From: Mycobacterium marseillense
Lineage (GTDB): Bacteria; Actinomycetota; Actinomycetes; Mycobacteriales; Mycobacteriaceae
DNA: 64,000 nt
Assembly (NCBI RefSeq): GCF_010731675.1
Contig: NZ_AP022584.1
Location: 1,674,001 to 1,738,000 of the forward strand
Direction: 5' to 3'
The notes under the pieces are model-generated. The model was given only the letters and a program-made list of their open reading frames with translations, searched no databases and was not told the origin of the DNA. Every line of letters starts with the position of its first letter. Positions within the stretch are counted from its first letter, which is position 1. A program made the translations under genes and the position numbers. This document shows positions 34,439 through 43,988 of the stretch, piece after piece.

Positions 34439-34934
34439 CGCCGGGCGACGGTTCGCGCCGCGGCTCGTGGCTCGCACGGCGCTTGTCGTCGTCGCAATGC
34501 CAGTCGCCTTAGGGTGGCTGGCGCCGTGGAAGTTGTTGATTCGGACCACAATCGATGAGCTGCTGCCGCCAGGAGCTCAGACCACCCAGTTAGGAGAATT
34601 CACCAGCCACATCCACCGAACCAGCGGTGCCGCGCGGCTAGCGACCTTGCCCGATGGGTCACGGATTCTGCGGCTGGAGAATCTCCATGCCACGTTGGGT
34701 CCGCAGCTGCGCGTCTGGCTAAGTGACGCGCGAGTAGCCAACGACCGTAGCCGATTTCGAAGTTTTGGTCGCAGCCATCACACCGATCTCGGTCCCCTGC
34801 GCGCCAACCGGGGCAACGCCAACTACGCCATACCCGACGATGTCGACACCGCCGGGGTCGGCAGCGTCATTCTGTGGTGCGCCCGCTTCGGTGTGTCCTT
34901 TGGCGCAGCGGAGCTGCAATTCGTGCCGCAATAA
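34425..34934 (+). CDS. Membrane-anchored DM13-domain protein
   Basis: A 169-residue protein. A single N-terminal transmembrane helix (LVARTALVVVAMPVALGWLAPW) anchors an extracytoplasmic DM13-like domain (TSGAARLATLPDGSRILRLENL, then LRVWLSDA and the final CARFGVSFGAAEL). DM13 domains are proposed to take part in electron transfer, and a lone Cys (ILWCARF) is kept. It overlaps the end of lpdA by 14 bases, so coupling to that quinone reductase is likely. Confidence 0.75.
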   Translation: MIWTDAGRRFAPRLVARTALVVVAMPVALGWLAPWKLLIRTTIDELLPPGAQTTQLGEFTSHIHRTSGAARLATLPDGSRILRLENLHATLGPQLRVWLSDARVANDRSRFRSFGRSHHTDLGPLRANRGNANYAIPDDVDTAGVGSVILWCARFGVSFGAAELQFVPQ

Positions 34935-34951
34935 CTGACACACCCTCGACT

Positions 34952-34970
34952 GGACCTAAAGTTCGTCCCC
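34952..34970 (+). promoter_or_regulatory. Weak DosR-like sequence beside operator copy 6
   Basis: GGACCTAAAGTTCGTCCCC partly resembles the DosR consensus (GGGACT-WWA-GTCCC) with mismatches and an altered spacing. It ends 12 bp before the palindrome of copy 6. It is listed because a second DosR-like half box occurs at 28721. Confidence 0.25.
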
Positions 34971-34981
34971 CTTGAGCATTA

Positions 34982-35023
34982 TCACCCGGGTGAATGGTGC
35001 TGGAGGGTGATGACAGCTGGGGC
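34982..35023 (+). promoter_or_regulatory. Composite palindromic operator, copy 6
   Basis: TCACCCGGGTGA is at 34982-34993. After 11 bp, block B starts GGGTGATGACAGC at 35005; its right arm is lost (GGGGC). CGCTCA lies at 35036-35041. It points at the small membrane protein and transaldolase run starting at 35169. Confidence 0.82.
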
Positions 35024-35168
35024 GGCACCGAGGCACGCTCAGAACACCGCCCGGCAGGTGCCGATACACAACCTGGCCATCGACTCGGCGGACATGCGTT
35101 CCGCAGCAACGGGCTTGCACGCGCGGTCGTGAAAACAACGCTCTACGAAGCCTGGTAACGGAGGATCT

Positions 35169-35321
35169 GTGACGCAAACAGCGCGCCGCTTTAGCTTGAC
35201 GACGCGGGATCGGCAGATGCTGGCCGGCGCGTACTGGCCGGTCGTGGCGTTCGCCGCCGCGCTCGTCACCGTACGAACCGCTCGCCGCCACCGAGACCGG
35301 CAGGAGGCAGCGGCCCAATGA
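35169..35321 (+). CDS. 50-residue single-span membrane protein
   Basis: A 50-codon frame. A basic N terminus, one hydrophobic helix ([15 protein letters not shown]) and a very basic tail ([10 protein letters not shown]) give the look of a small inner-membrane protein. The GTG follows a good GGAGG site, and its TGA overlaps the ATG of the transaldolase gene (ATGA). No family is recognised. The coupling and position directly behind operator copy 6 argue that it is real. Confidence 0.6.
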   Translation: MTQTARRFSLTTRDRQMLAGAYWPVVAFAAALVTVRTARRHRDRQEAAAQ

Positions 35322-36445
35322 CGCAAAACCCCACCCTGACCGCGCTGGCGGCGGCCGGCGTGTCGGTTTGGCTGGACGACCTCTCGCGCGACCGCCTGGT
35401 ATCCGGCAACCTACAGCAGCTGATCGACACCAGAAACGTCGTCGGCGTCACCACCAACCCCTCGATCTTCCAGCGGGCAATCTCACATGGCCACGCCTAC
35501 GACCGGCAGATCACCGAACTGGCGCAACGCGGTACCGACGCCGAATCGGCGATCCGCACCGTCATCACCGACGACGTCCGGCAAGCGTGCGACGTCCTGC
35601 GCCCGCAGTGGGAAGCCTCCGCCGGCGTCGACGGAAAGGTATCGATCGAGGTCGACCCGCGAGTGGCCCACGACGCCGAGCAGACGGTCAGCCAAGCCGT
35701 CGAGCTGTGGAAGATCGTCGATCGGCCGAATCTGTTCATCAAAATTCCCGCGACATCGGCCGGTATGTCCGCGATCACCGCCACTGTGGCCGAAGGCATT
35801 TCAGTCAACGTGACCCTGATCTTCTCGGTCGAGCGCCATCGTGCGGTGATGAACGCCTACCTGGCCGGACTGGAGGCCGCGCAACGCGCCGGTAAAGACA
35901 TCACCCAAATCCATTCCGTGGCATCCCTGTTCGTGTCCCGCATCGACACCGAAGTCGACCGGCGGCTGGAGTCGATCGGCACCGACGCGGCTCTGGCCCT
36001 GCGCGGGCAGGCCGGCATCGCCACCGCGCGGCTTGTCTATGCCGCCTACCAGGAGGTGTTCCCGGCTGGCCGGCGCTTCGCCGCGCTCAGCGACGTCGGG
36101 GCTAATGTGCAGCGGCCGCTGTGGGCCTCCACCGGGGTGAAAAACCCCGCCTATCCCGACACCGTGTACGTCACCGAGCTGGTCGCGCCGGACACAGTCA
36201 GCACCATTCCGGAAAAAACCTTGGAAGCCCTCGCCGACCACGGCATGATCACCGGTGACTCCATCGTCGGCACGGCCACCGGCGCCCAAAAGGTGCTCGA
36301 CAGCATCAGCGCAGTCGGAGTCGACCTCGTGGACACCGTCAGGATGCTCGAAAACGACGGCGTCGCCAAATTCGAAGCATCCTGGCGGCAACTGCTCGGG
36401 TCCTATCCCGCTCCCCCACATCCGCTGGCAGGAGGACACCAATGA
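35318..36445 (+). CDS. tal: Transaldolase, second copy
   Basis: A 375-residue transaldolase, which moves a dihydroxyacetone unit between sugar phosphates in the pentose phosphate pathway. The Schiff-base lysine lies in NLFIKIPAT, and VTTNPSIF and [11 protein letters not shown] are intact. It is strongly similar over its full length to the transaldolase at 61929, which sits in the tkt-tal-zwf operon. This copy lies instead between a small membrane protein (ATGA overlap) and a sulfite-oxidase-like gene (ATGA overlap), under operator copy 6. Confidence 0.92.
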   Translation: MTQNPTLTALAAAGVSVWLDDLSRDRLVSGNLQQLIDTRNVVGVTTNPSIFQRAISHGHAYDRQITELAQRGTDAESAIRTVITDDVRQACDVLRPQWEASAGVDGKVSIEVDPRVAHDAEQTVSQAVELWKIVDRPNLFIKIPATSAGMSAITATVAEGISVNVTLIFSVERHRAVMNAYLAGLEAAQRAGKDITQIHSVASLFVSRIDTEVDRRLESIGTDAALALRGQAGIATARLVYAAYQEVFPAGRRFAALSDVGANVQRPLWASTGVKNPAYPDTVYVTELVAPDTVSTIPEKTLEALADHGMITGDSIVGTATGAQKVLDSISAVGVDLVDTVRMLENDGVAKFEASWRQLLGSYPAPPHPLAGGHQ

Positions 36446-37041
36446 CTGTCGTCAACAAAGGCTTTCGCGGACGCCGAGCCGAGTCGGTGCTCGAGTTGCC
36501 GCCCGGTCAGCATCTGACCGCGGACTTCCCCGTCCTGCAGGCCGGACCCACCCCGCGCATCGATCTCGATCGGTGGCGGTTCACCATCCGCGACGAGCGT
36601 GGCACCGAGCACGCGTGGACCTGGGCCCAGTTGAAGCAATTGCCGAGCGAGCGGCCCACCGTCGACATCCACTGCGTCACCACGTGGTCCAAGCTGAACA
36701 CCATGTGGGAGGGGGTATCTGTGGACACCCTCTTCGAATCAATCGACACGGCTGCCGGATTCGCACTCGTCGGCTCCTACGGCGGTTATACCACCAACCT
36801 CCCGTTGCGCGACCTTCTCGGCGGCAAGGCGTGGATCGTCTACGCCTACGGCGGAGCGCCGCTCAGGCCGGTGCACGGCGGGCCGGCCCGATTGCTGGTG
36901 CCGCACCTGTATTTCTGGAAGTCCGCAAAATGGGTGAAATCCATCGAGTTGCGCGACAGCGACATACCGGGGTTTTGGGAGGGGTTGGGCTACCACAACT
37001 ACGGCGACCCGTGGCGAGAACAACGCTACGCCGGGGACTGA
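36442..37041 (+). CDS. Sulfite-oxidase-like molybdopterin protein (MsrP-like)
   Basis: A 199-residue protein with the sulfite oxidase Moco-binding fold. The molybdenum-ligand cysteine is in HCVTTWSKL near residue 79, and the cofactor-contacting [22 protein letters not shown] is near the C-terminal half. It lacks a signal peptide and the usual dimerisation domain, so it is a short cytosolic relative of MsrP/YedY. Its role could be sulfoxide reduction. It is followed six bases later by a flavin reductase, its likely electron donor. Confidence 0.85.
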   Translation: MTVVNKGFRGRRAESVLELPPGQHLTADFPVLQAGPTPRIDLDRWRFTIRDERGTEHAWTWAQLKQLPSERPTVDIHCVTTWSKLNTMWEGVSVDTLFESIDTAAGFALVGSYGGYTTNLPLRDLLGGKAWIVYAYGGAPLRPVHGGPARLLVPHLYFWKSAKWVKSIELRDSDIPGFWEGLGYHNYGDPWREQRYAGD

Positions 37042-37047
37042 CGACGG

Positions 37048-37800
37048 TTGACAACGACTGTGGACGTCGACGTGAAACCGACGCTACGCTGGCGAGTCGC
37101 CCAGGTGGTGGACTCACGACCGGAGACCGAGTCTGCGCAGACGATCGGGTTAACCGTACCCGGCTGGGGCGGCCACCTGGCGGGCCAGCACATCGATCTC
37201 AAGCTGACCGCCGAGGACGGTTACAGCGCGCAACGCAGCTACTCGCTGGCCAGACCGGCAAAGGGTGACCACATCGAGCTCACCGTGCAGCGTATCGCCG
37301 ACGGAGAGGTGTCGCCGTATCTCGTCGGACTCACTGCCGGCGACGAGATCGAACTGCGCGGACCGATCGGTGGCTGGTTCGTCTGGCGGCCGGCCGAGGA
37401 GGCTCAGGTTCTGCTCGTCGGCGGCGGATCGGGAATCGTGCCGTTGATGGCGATGCTTCGTCAACGGGTCGCGGCGGGCGGCGCCAACTTTCGGCTGGTC
37501 TATTCGGTGCGCAGCCCCGCCGATGTGTACTACGCCCAAGAGCTTTTCCGACTCGAGCGTGACTGTGATTGGCTTCAGGTGACGCTGCTCTATACCCGTT
37601 CGGCCCCGCCTCAGACCACGCGGCCGCCGGGCCGGGTGCGCGCCGCCGACCTCGCCACGACCCGGTGGGCAATCCACGATGGGGTGCGCTCCTACGTCTG
37701 CGGCCCAACGGGATTCGTGGAATCGGTTACCACGAAGCTGACCGAGTTGGGCCATCGGCCGTCAGCCATCCGGACCGAGCGATTCGGACCGAGCAACTAA
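37048..37800 (+). CDS. FNR-type FAD-binding oxidoreductase
   Basis: A 250-residue ferredoxin-NADP reductase-type flavoprotein. FAD motif RSYSLA near residue 59, nucleotide motif GGGSGIVPL near residue 129 and the C-terminal CGPTGFV are present. The 2Fe-2S domain that often follows is missing, so electrons would pass directly to a partner. TTG is the apparent start; GTG at 37060 is possible. It probably feeds the sulfite-oxidase-like protein encoded just upstream. Confidence 0.83.
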   Translation: MTTTVDVDVKPTLRWRVAQVVDSRPETESAQTIGLTVPGWGGHLAGQHIDLKLTAEDGYSAQRSYSLARPAKGDHIELTVQRIADGEVSPYLVGLTAGDEIELRGPIGGWFVWRPAEEAQVLLVGGGSGIVPLMAMLRQRVAAGGANFRLVYSVRSPADVYYAQELFRLERDCDWLQVTLLYTRSAPPQTTRPPGRVRAADLATTRWAIHDGVRSYVCGPTGFVESVTTKLTELGHRPSAIRTERFGPSN

Positions 37801-37817
37801 TCGGGAAACGAGGAACG

Positions 37818-38090
37818 ATGACCGAACCAATGCACGTCGACGGCAACGCGGCCGCGGGCGCCTTCGCGGAGTTTCTGGGATTCGATGTCACCACCGCGAT
37901 GCTCACCTGCGGGAAATGTTGTCACGCCACGGCCTTCGCCGAGGGGCATGTCTACAACCGCGGGCCCGGCATCGTGGTGCGCTGCCCGGGCTGCGATGAC
38001 GTGCTGGCCCGGCTCGTGCGAACGAGCACCGACATGTGGCTCGACTTCCGTGGCGCCCAGTCATGGCGTGTTGCGATCCCCGACCGCTGA
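37818..38090 (+). CDS. DUF6510-like zinc-ribbon protein
   Basis: A 90-residue protein with CGKC and, about 30 residues later, CPGC, forming a zinc-ribbon. I recognise the pattern as DUF6510, often next to sulfite-oxidase-like and flavin reductase genes in actinobacteria. That context suggests an accessory role for this redox pair. The ATG follows GAGGAACG. Its TGA overlaps the next start (TGATG). Confidence 0.75.
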   Translation: MTEPMHVDGNAAAGAFAEFLGFDVTTAMLTCGKCCHATAFAEGHVYNRGPGIVVRCPGCDDVLARLVRTSTDMWLDFRGAQSWRVAIPDR

Positions 38091-38740
38091 TGCAATCGCT
38101 CGACGCGCTCGCCGGTCGCGTGCGCACCGCCGACATCGTTGACGCCGTGGGGCGGGTGCACCGACATCGCTGTCACCTCCTCGATCTGGTGAGCCCGACA
38201 CCCGGTCGCCGGCTCTTCGGCCCCGCCGTGACGATCTCCTACTTCCCGGCGTGCAGGGCCGCCCTCCCGCCCGAGCGCTACAGCTTCAAGAGGTTGTTCT
38301 ACGACGCCATCGCAAGCGGCGGCGACGGACGCGTTCTGGTTCTGGCCAGCAACGGCTGTAGCGATGCGTCGCTGGGCGGCGGGACAAAGCTGTCGCGTGC
38401 CCAAAACCACCGGCTCGCCGGCATTCTCGCGGACGGGCGGCTGCGCGACTTTGCCGAGCTGGCGCACTACGACCTCGCCGTCTATTGCCGTGGCGAGACC
38501 ACGAGGTCGGGCGGTGATTTCGTCACCCCGTACGAGGCGAACCGTCCGGTGGTGATCGCGGGGGTGGCGGTCCGTCCCGGCGACTATGTCTTCGCCGATG
38601 CGTCCGGGGCTGCGGTGATACCCGCCGGTGACGTGCGCGCTGTGCTGCGCGCCGCCAACGAGGTCGTGCTGGAAGATGCGGAGGCCATTGCCACTATCAG
38701 GGGCGAGACGCCAAACACACTGGAAGCCAACGAGAACTGA
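38090..38740 (+). CDS. RraA-like / HMG-CHA aldolase family protein
   Basis: A 216-residue RraA-fold protein. The family includes RNase E regulators and class II pyruvate aldolases. LFGPAVTI near the start, a GDG loop and a C-terminal PGDYVFADASGAAVIP are typical. A substrate cannot be assigned. It is coupled to DUF6510 by a one-base overlap and appears to be the last gene of the operator-6 run; the GNAT gene starts 60 bp later. Confidence 0.75.
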   Translation: MQSLDALAGRVRTADIVDAVGRVHRHRCHLLDLVSPTPGRRLFGPAVTISYFPACRAALPPERYSFKRLFYDAIASGGDGRVLVLASNGCSDASLGGGTKLSRAQNHRLAGILADGRLRDFAELAHYDLAVYCRGETTRSGGDFVTPYEANRPVVIAGVAVRPGDYVFADASGAAVIPAGDVRAVLRAANEVVLEDAEAIATIRGETPNTLEANEN

Positions 38741-38800
38741 CGAACCGGGGTAGACGCCCGTCACTTTTGGGTACCGCACACGACAACGCTAGGGGCCGGA

Positions 38801-39391
38801 ATGGTTGAGCATCACCACGTCGTCTGGGACGCGGGCACACGGCGCATCACGACACCCCGGCTGATCTTGCGGCCGTGGCGGCTCGATGATGACCTCGCCG
38901 CGTATGCGATCTACGGTGCGCCCGAAGTGGCCCGTTGGCTGTGTCCGGCCTTGCCTCCCATCGCCGACACGATCGAAATGCGGCGCGTCCTGGCGGCGTG
39001 GATCGCCGAAAGCGACCCGACGGGACTGCCGTTGGGCCGGTGGGCGATCACCGACAAGAGCTCCGGAGGCGTGCTCGGGGGCGTGGCCCTGCTACCACTG
39101 CCGCCGGGCGACACGGATCTGGAAATCGGGTGGCAGCTGTCTCCGAATGCCTGGGGCTACGGGTACGGCGCGGAAGCCGGTCATGCGGTTGCCCATCAGG
39201 CGTTCGAAAACCCCGGCATCAGTGAGGTCTTTGCAGTCGTGCGACCGGAGAACCGCCGTGGTGTGGCTACCGCCCGGAGAATTGGGATGGAATGGGTCGG
39301 GGAGACCGCCAAGTACTACAACCTCACGCTCCAGGTCTACCGCCTGACGAAGGCCGATCTGGACCTCCCGGAGCCGGCCTGCGCACAATGA
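38801..39391 (+). CDS. GNAT acetyltransferase, RimJ/RimL type
   Basis: A 196-residue acetyltransferase. The opening TPRLILRPWRLDD and the acetyl-CoA loop QLSPNAWGYGYGAEAGHAV are family signatures, and the C-terminal RRGVATARRIGMEWVGE completes the fold. Members acetylate ribosomal proteins or small amines. The 60-bp gap after RraA has no clear promoter, so it may be read through from operator copy 6. Confidence 0.82.
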   Translation: MVEHHHVVWDAGTRRITTPRLILRPWRLDDDLAAYAIYGAPEVARWLCPALPPIADTIEMRRVLAAWIAESDPTGLPLGRWAITDKSSGGVLGGVALLPLPPGDTDLEIGWQLSPNAWGYGYGAEAGHAVAHQAFENPGISEVFAVVRPENRRGVATARRIGMEWVGETAKYYNLTLQVYRLTKADLDLPEPACAQ

Positions 39392-39423
39392 GCAGCAATG
39401 CCGCACCTGGGCTTATCGTCCTC

Positions 39424-39465
39424 TCACCCGGGTGAATTACACGTGGGGATGAGGACAATTCACCC
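39424..39465 (+). promoter_or_regulatory. Composite palindromic operator, copy 7
   Basis: TCACCCGGGTGA is at 39424-39435. After 11 bp, block B is GGATGAGGACAATTCACCC at 39447-39465, and TAGTGG follows at 39478-39483. It points at the single gene at 39607. I see nothing else in the 215-bp gap. Confidence 0.85.
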
Positions 39466-39606
39466 GCTGCGCAGAGATAGTGGTCGCTGACTGAGCCCGC
39501 GACCAAACCGCCTGGATGACCGTGTCGGCCGACTGTACCGCCGGCCAAGGCAGTGCGAGGCCGGTAGCGGTCACGCGGTAAGCGAAACACACAGAACGGA
39601 GACCAC

Positions 39607-40122
39607 ATGTCACAGAGTGAGGCCACCGCCATCACGAGTGCCGGGCCGGGAAAGTCTCGTGCGACCGTCATCGCACCCCTCGTCGCACGGTACGGTTTGG
39701 CTATAGTTCTGGCCTGGTTCGGCGCCATGAAATTCACTCACTATGAGTCCCAGGGTATTTCGCATTGGGTGGCCAACAGCCCCTTTTTGGGTTGGGTCTA
39801 CGAAGTCATGTCCATCGACGCCTTTGGCCGATTGAACGGAACGGTAGAACTGATCACCGCGACACTGCTGGCCCTCAAGCCCTGGTATCCGAAAGCTGCC
39901 GTGCTGGGCGGCGTAGTCGCCTCTCTGTTCTTCGTGACCACGCTGAGTTTCATGATCACGACCCCCGGCGTCGGCGAGGCGTCTGCGGGTGGCTTTCCCG
40001 TGTTGTCCGCCGACGGAGAGTTCTTGATGAAGGACATCGCGCTGATCGGCTTAGCGCTCTGGCTGCTGGTGGACGCCGTCGACGCGGCCCGCGGACAGGC
40101 GAGCGTCGCCAAATCACATTGA
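39607..40122 (+). CDS. DUF417 / RclC-like membrane protein
   Basis: A 171-residue integral membrane protein with about four helices. The pattern (LVARYGLAIVLAWFGAMKFTHYE, then FFVTTLSFMITTPG and FLMKDIALIGLALWLL) fits the DUF417/YkgB family, of which E. coli RclC is part of the response to reactive chlorine. It is alone behind operator copy 7. The ATG has an ACGGAG site. Confidence 0.78.
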   Translation: MSQSEATAITSAGPGKSRATVIAPLVARYGLAIVLAWFGAMKFTHYESQGISHWVANSPFLGWVYEVMSIDAFGRLNGTVELITATLLALKPWYPKAAVLGGVVASLFFVTTLSFMITTPGVGEASAGGFPVLSADGEFLMKDIALIGLALWLLVDAVDAARGQASVAKSH

Positions 40123-40215
40123 CACGTCCCGCTGATGACATTGGACGTTGTCTGCGCCGCGGAATCTGGTGTCCGCCCAATCTGTAAGGCAACCGGGCAC
40201 GCAACTCCGCAGCAA

Positions 40216-40257
40216 TCACCCGGGTGAAGAGGCGGTTGGGGTGATGCCGGCTCACCC
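40216..40257 (+). promoter_or_regulatory. Composite palindromic operator, copy 8
   Basis: TCACCCGGGTGA is at 40216-40227. After 11 bp, block B is GGGTGATGCCGGCTCACCC at 40239-40257, with GTCTCG at 40270-40275. Copy 2, ahead of the other SDR, also has GCAGTCTC at this place. It points at the second SDR, msrB, msrA, ctaD and trxB-like genes. Confidence 0.85.
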
Positions 40258-40375
40258 CACAAAGTTGCAGTCTCGTTAGACGGGAAGTGGGCGGGTGTGT
40301 CGGCTCGCACTCACTCGAATTCAAGACATCGGCGGCCCGGCTGGAGCCGTCAAGGAAACCAGGAAGGGACCGAAC

Positions 40376-41146
40376 ATGCATTTTGACGACAAGAAGGTCA
40401 TCGTTGTCGGCGGAAGTGCCGGCATGGGTCGGCAGGTCGCTCTCGATGTCGTCGACCATGGCGGCAGCGCGGTGATCATCGGACGTTCGAAAGACCGTGT
40501 CGATGACACCGTCGCCGAGCTGACGAACCGGCGTGGCCAAGCCTGGGGTATCGCCGCCGAACTGACGGATCGCGCTGCGGTCGCGGACGTGCAGCGCGCG
40601 CTGTCCGAGCAGCACGACGACGCGACCTTGCTCGTCAACGCGGCCGGATTCTTCATCCCGAAGCCATTTCTCGAGTACGACGCGCAGTTCTACGACTCCT
40701 ACATGGAGCTCAACTACGCGCTGTTCTTCCTGACGCAGACGGTCGTCGCGGGCATGATCGCCAACGGTGAGGGCGGCTCCATCGTCAACATCGGCAGCAT
40801 GTGGGCACATCAAGCCATCGGCTTGACACCATCGTCTGCGTATTCGATGCAAAAGGCCGGCCTGCACGCCCTCACCCACAATCTGGCCATCGAGCTTGCG
40901 GAGCACAAGATTCGCGTCAATGCGGTGGCGCCGGCGGTTGTCAAGACCCCGCTGTATGAAGGCTTCATCCCGAAGGACGAAATCGACGCCACGCTAGACA
41001 CTTTCGCGCCGCTTCATCCGCTGGGACGAGTCGGCACCCCCGTCGACGTCGCCAACGCCGTAACCTATCTGCTTTCCGAACAGGCCAGCTGGGTCACCGG
41101 CGCGATCCTCAACGTCGACGGCGGCATCATGGCCGGCCGCAACTAA
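40376..41146 (+). CDS. SDR-family oxidoreductase, intact paralogue
   Basis: A 256-residue short-chain dehydrogenase, highly similar throughout to the protein at 3472 and of equal length. GGSAGMG cofactor loop, LVNAAGFF, catalytic serine strand and the YSMQK active site (Tyr and Lys both present) are intact, as is the final LNVDGG. The substrate is unknown. It starts with ATG after an AGGAAGGGACCGAAC leader and is the first gene behind operator copy 8. Confidence 0.87.
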   Translation: MHFDDKKVIVVGGSAGMGRQVALDVVDHGGSAVIIGRSKDRVDDTVAELTNRRGQAWGIAAELTDRAAVADVQRALSEQHDDATLLVNAAGFFIPKPFLEYDAQFYDSYMELNYALFFLTQTVVAGMIANGEGGSIVNIGSMWAHQAIGLTPSSAYSMQKAGLHALTHNLAIELAEHKIRVNAVAPAVVKTPLYEGFIPKDEIDATLDTFAPLHPLGRVGTPVDVANAVTYLLSEQASWVTGAILNVDGGIMAGRN

Positions 41147-41171
41147 CGCACTCACTCACCAAGGAGCATCC

Positions 41172-41662
<491 letters not shown>

Positions 41663-41666
<4 letters not shown>

Positions 41667-42211
41667 CACACAAGGTTGCCGTCCTGGCGGGTGGATGCTT
41701 TTGGGGCATGCAGGATCTGATCCGCAAACAGTCCGGCGTGGTCTCCACCCGGGTCGGCTACACCGGCGGCCAGAACGCGCACCCCACCTATCGCAACCAT
41801 CCCGGCCACGCCGAGGCGATCGAAATCACCTACGACCCGGACAAGACCGACTATCGGACGCTGCTGGAGTTCTTCTTCCAGATCCACGACCCGACCACCA
41901 AGAACCGCCAGGGCAACGACGTCGGGACCAGCTACCGCTCAGCGATCTTCTATCTGGACGACGAGCAGAAGCGGATTGCGCTCGAGACCATCGCTGACGT
42001 CGACGAGTCGGGATTGTGGCCCGGCACGGTGGTCACCGAAGTGGCTCCGGCCGGCGAGTTCTGGGAGGCAGAGCCCGAGCACCAGGACTACCTCGAGCGG
42101 TATCCGTCGGGCTATACATGCCACTACGTCCGGCCAGGATGGAAGCTGCCCCACCGCAGCGGCTTTCGCGATGTCGCGTCGCCGTCAGCGCACGCGACCC
42201 GCGATGGGTGA
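41663..42211 (+). CDS. msrA: Peptide methionine-S-sulfoxide reductase MsrA
   Basis: A 182-residue MsrA. The catalytic cysteine lies in AGGCFWGMQ near residue 12. The signatures [17 protein letters not shown] and [11 protein letters not shown] are complete. It reduces methionine-S-sulfoxide using thioredoxin. Its ATG overlaps the msrB stop, so the two stereospecific repair enzymes are made together, downstream of an SDR in the operator-8 run. A 70-bp gap precedes ctaD. Confidence 0.94.
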
Positions 42212-42281
42212 TCGTGGTCGTCCGGCGCCGAGGTCGTTGACCGCCGGCGGGAGGCAGATCCAGCATTAGGAGACCAATCTG

Positions 42282-43988
42282 ATGTCCGCCTACGCACCCC
42301 CGGTGGGTGAGCTGCGCGCCCACCGGGCCTTTCCGGCGCGCATCGGACCCAAGGGCAACCTGATCTACCGCCTGATCACCACGACCGATCACAAGCTGAT
42401 CGGGATCATGTACATCGTCGCCTGCTTCGCCTTCTTTTTCGTCGGCGGGCTGATGGCGCTGTTCATCCGTACCGAGCTGGCCGCACCGGGGCTGCAGTTC
42501 TTGTCGAACGAGCAGTACAACCAGCTGTTCACTATGCACGGCACGGTGATGCTGCTGTTCTATGCCACCCCGATCGTGTTCGGGTTCGCCAATCTCGTGC
42601 TGCCCTTGCAGATCGGCGCCCCCGATGTGGCGTTTCCGCGGCTCAATGCATTGTCGTTCTGGCTCTTCGTGTTTGGGGCCCTGATCGCCCTGGCGGGATT
42701 CATCACCCCGGGCGGCGCCGCGGATTTCGGCTGGACGGCTTACACCCCGCTTTCCAACGAGGTCCATTCCCCCGGCGCCGGAGGTGATCTGTGGATCTTG
42801 GGGCTGATCGTCGGTGGCCTGGGCACCATCCTGGGCGGGGTCAACATGATCACCACGGTGGTGTGCCTGCGCGCGCCGGGTATGACGATGTTCCGCTTGC
42901 CGGTCTTCACCTGGAACATCCTGGTGACCAGCACCATGGTGATCGTGGCTTTCCCGCTGCTGACGGCCGCGCTGTTCGGCGCCGCCGCCGACCGCCACCT
43001 CGGCGCGCACATCTTCGACGCGGCAAACGGCGGAGTCCTGCTGTGGCAACACCTGTTCTGGTTCTTCGGCCACCCCGAGGTCTACATCATCGCGCTGCCC
43101 TTCTTCGGCATCATCACCGAGGTCGTCCCCGTGTTTTCCCGCAAGCCCCTGTTCGGCTACTCCACGATGGTGTACGCCACCATCAGCATCGGGGCGCTGT
43201 CGATCGCGGTCTGGGCGCATCATCTCTACGCCACCGGCGCGGTGCTGCTGCCGTTCTTCTCATTCACGACGTTCTTGATCGCGGTCCCCACCGGGATCAA
43301 GTTCGTCAACTGGATCGGCACCATGTGGAAGGGCCAGCTGACCTTCGAGACACCGATGCTGTTCGCGATGGGCTTCCTGGTCACGTTCCTGCTGGGCGGC
43401 TTGTCCGGGGTGCTGCTGGCCAGTCCTCCGATCGACTTCCACGTGACCGACACGTATTTCGTGGTCGCGCACTTCCACTACGTGCTGTTCGGCACGATCG
43501 TGTTCGCCACCTATGCCGGGGTGTACTTCTGGTTCCCGAAGATGACCGGCCGCCTCCTCGACGAGCGGTTCGGCAAGCTCCACTTCTGGCTGACGCTGAT
43601 CGGCTTTCATACAACGTTCCTGGTGCAGCACTGGCTGGGCAGCATGGGCATGCCGCGCCGGTACTCCGACTATCTGCCCACCGACGGCTTCCAGCCGCTC
43701 AACATCGTCTCGACGATCGGGGCGTTCATCCTCGGCTTCTCGATGCTGCCGTTCGTGTGGAATGTGTTCAAGAGCTGGCGGTACGGCGAGCCGGTCACCG
43801 TCGACGATCCATGGGGACACGGCAACTCGCTGGAATGGGCCACCTCGAGCCCGCCGCCGCGACACAACTTCACCGAACTCCCCCGGATCCGCTCCGAGCG
43901 GCCCGCCTTCGAACTGCACTACCCGCACCTGGTCAACCGATTGCGCGCTGAATCCCACGTGCGGTACGGGAGTGCGGATGTGCCGTGA
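42282..43988 (+). CDS. ctaD: Cytochrome c oxidase subunit I (aa3 type), probable second copy
   Basis: A 568-residue haem-copper oxidase subunit with 12 transmembrane helices. The haem ligand is in TMHGTVML, and the cross-linked His-Tyr pair in FFGHPEVYI. Copper ligands lie in VWAHHLY, the K-channel lysine in PTGIKFVNW and the haem a3/a ligands in [10 protein letters not shown]. All essential residues are present. No subunit II or III gene is nearby, so it must use partners encoded elsewhere. The main mycobacterial ctaD lies outside this region, which makes this an alternative subunit. Confidence 0.93.
   Translation: MSAYAPPVGELRAHRAFPARIGPKGNLIYRLITTTDHKLIGIMYIVACFAFFFVGGLMALFIRTELAAPGLQFLSNEQYNQLFTMHGTVMLLFYATPIVFGFANLVLPLQIGAPDVAFPRLNALSFWLFVFGALIALAGFITPGGAADFGWTAYTPLSNEVHSPGAGGDLWILGLIVGGLGTILGGVNMITTVVCLRAPGMTMFRLPVFTWNILVTSTMVIVAFPLLTAALFGAAADRHLGAHIFDAANGGVLLWQHLFWFFGHPEVYIIALPFFGIITEVVPVFSRKPLFGYSTMVYATISIGALSIAVWAHHLYATGAVLLPFFSFTTFLIAVPTGIKFVNWIGTMWKGQLTFETPMLFAMGFLVTFLLGGLSGVLLASPPIDFHVTDTYFVVAHFHYVLFGTIVFATYAGVYFWFPKMTGRLLDERFGKLHFWLTLIGFHTTFLVQHWLGSMGMPRRYSDYLPTDGFQPLNIVSTIGAFILGFSMLPFVWNVFKSWRYGEPVTVDDPWGHGNSLEWATSSPPPRHNFTELPRIRSERPAFELHYPHLVNRLRAESHVRYGSADVP

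Noticed and set aside
42033..43223. A 396-codon minus-strand frame opposite ctaD and msrA
   Set aside because: It is rich in Asp, Gln, Arg and Gly, as expected of an antisense frame over GC-rich coding DNA, and lies opposite well-supported genes.
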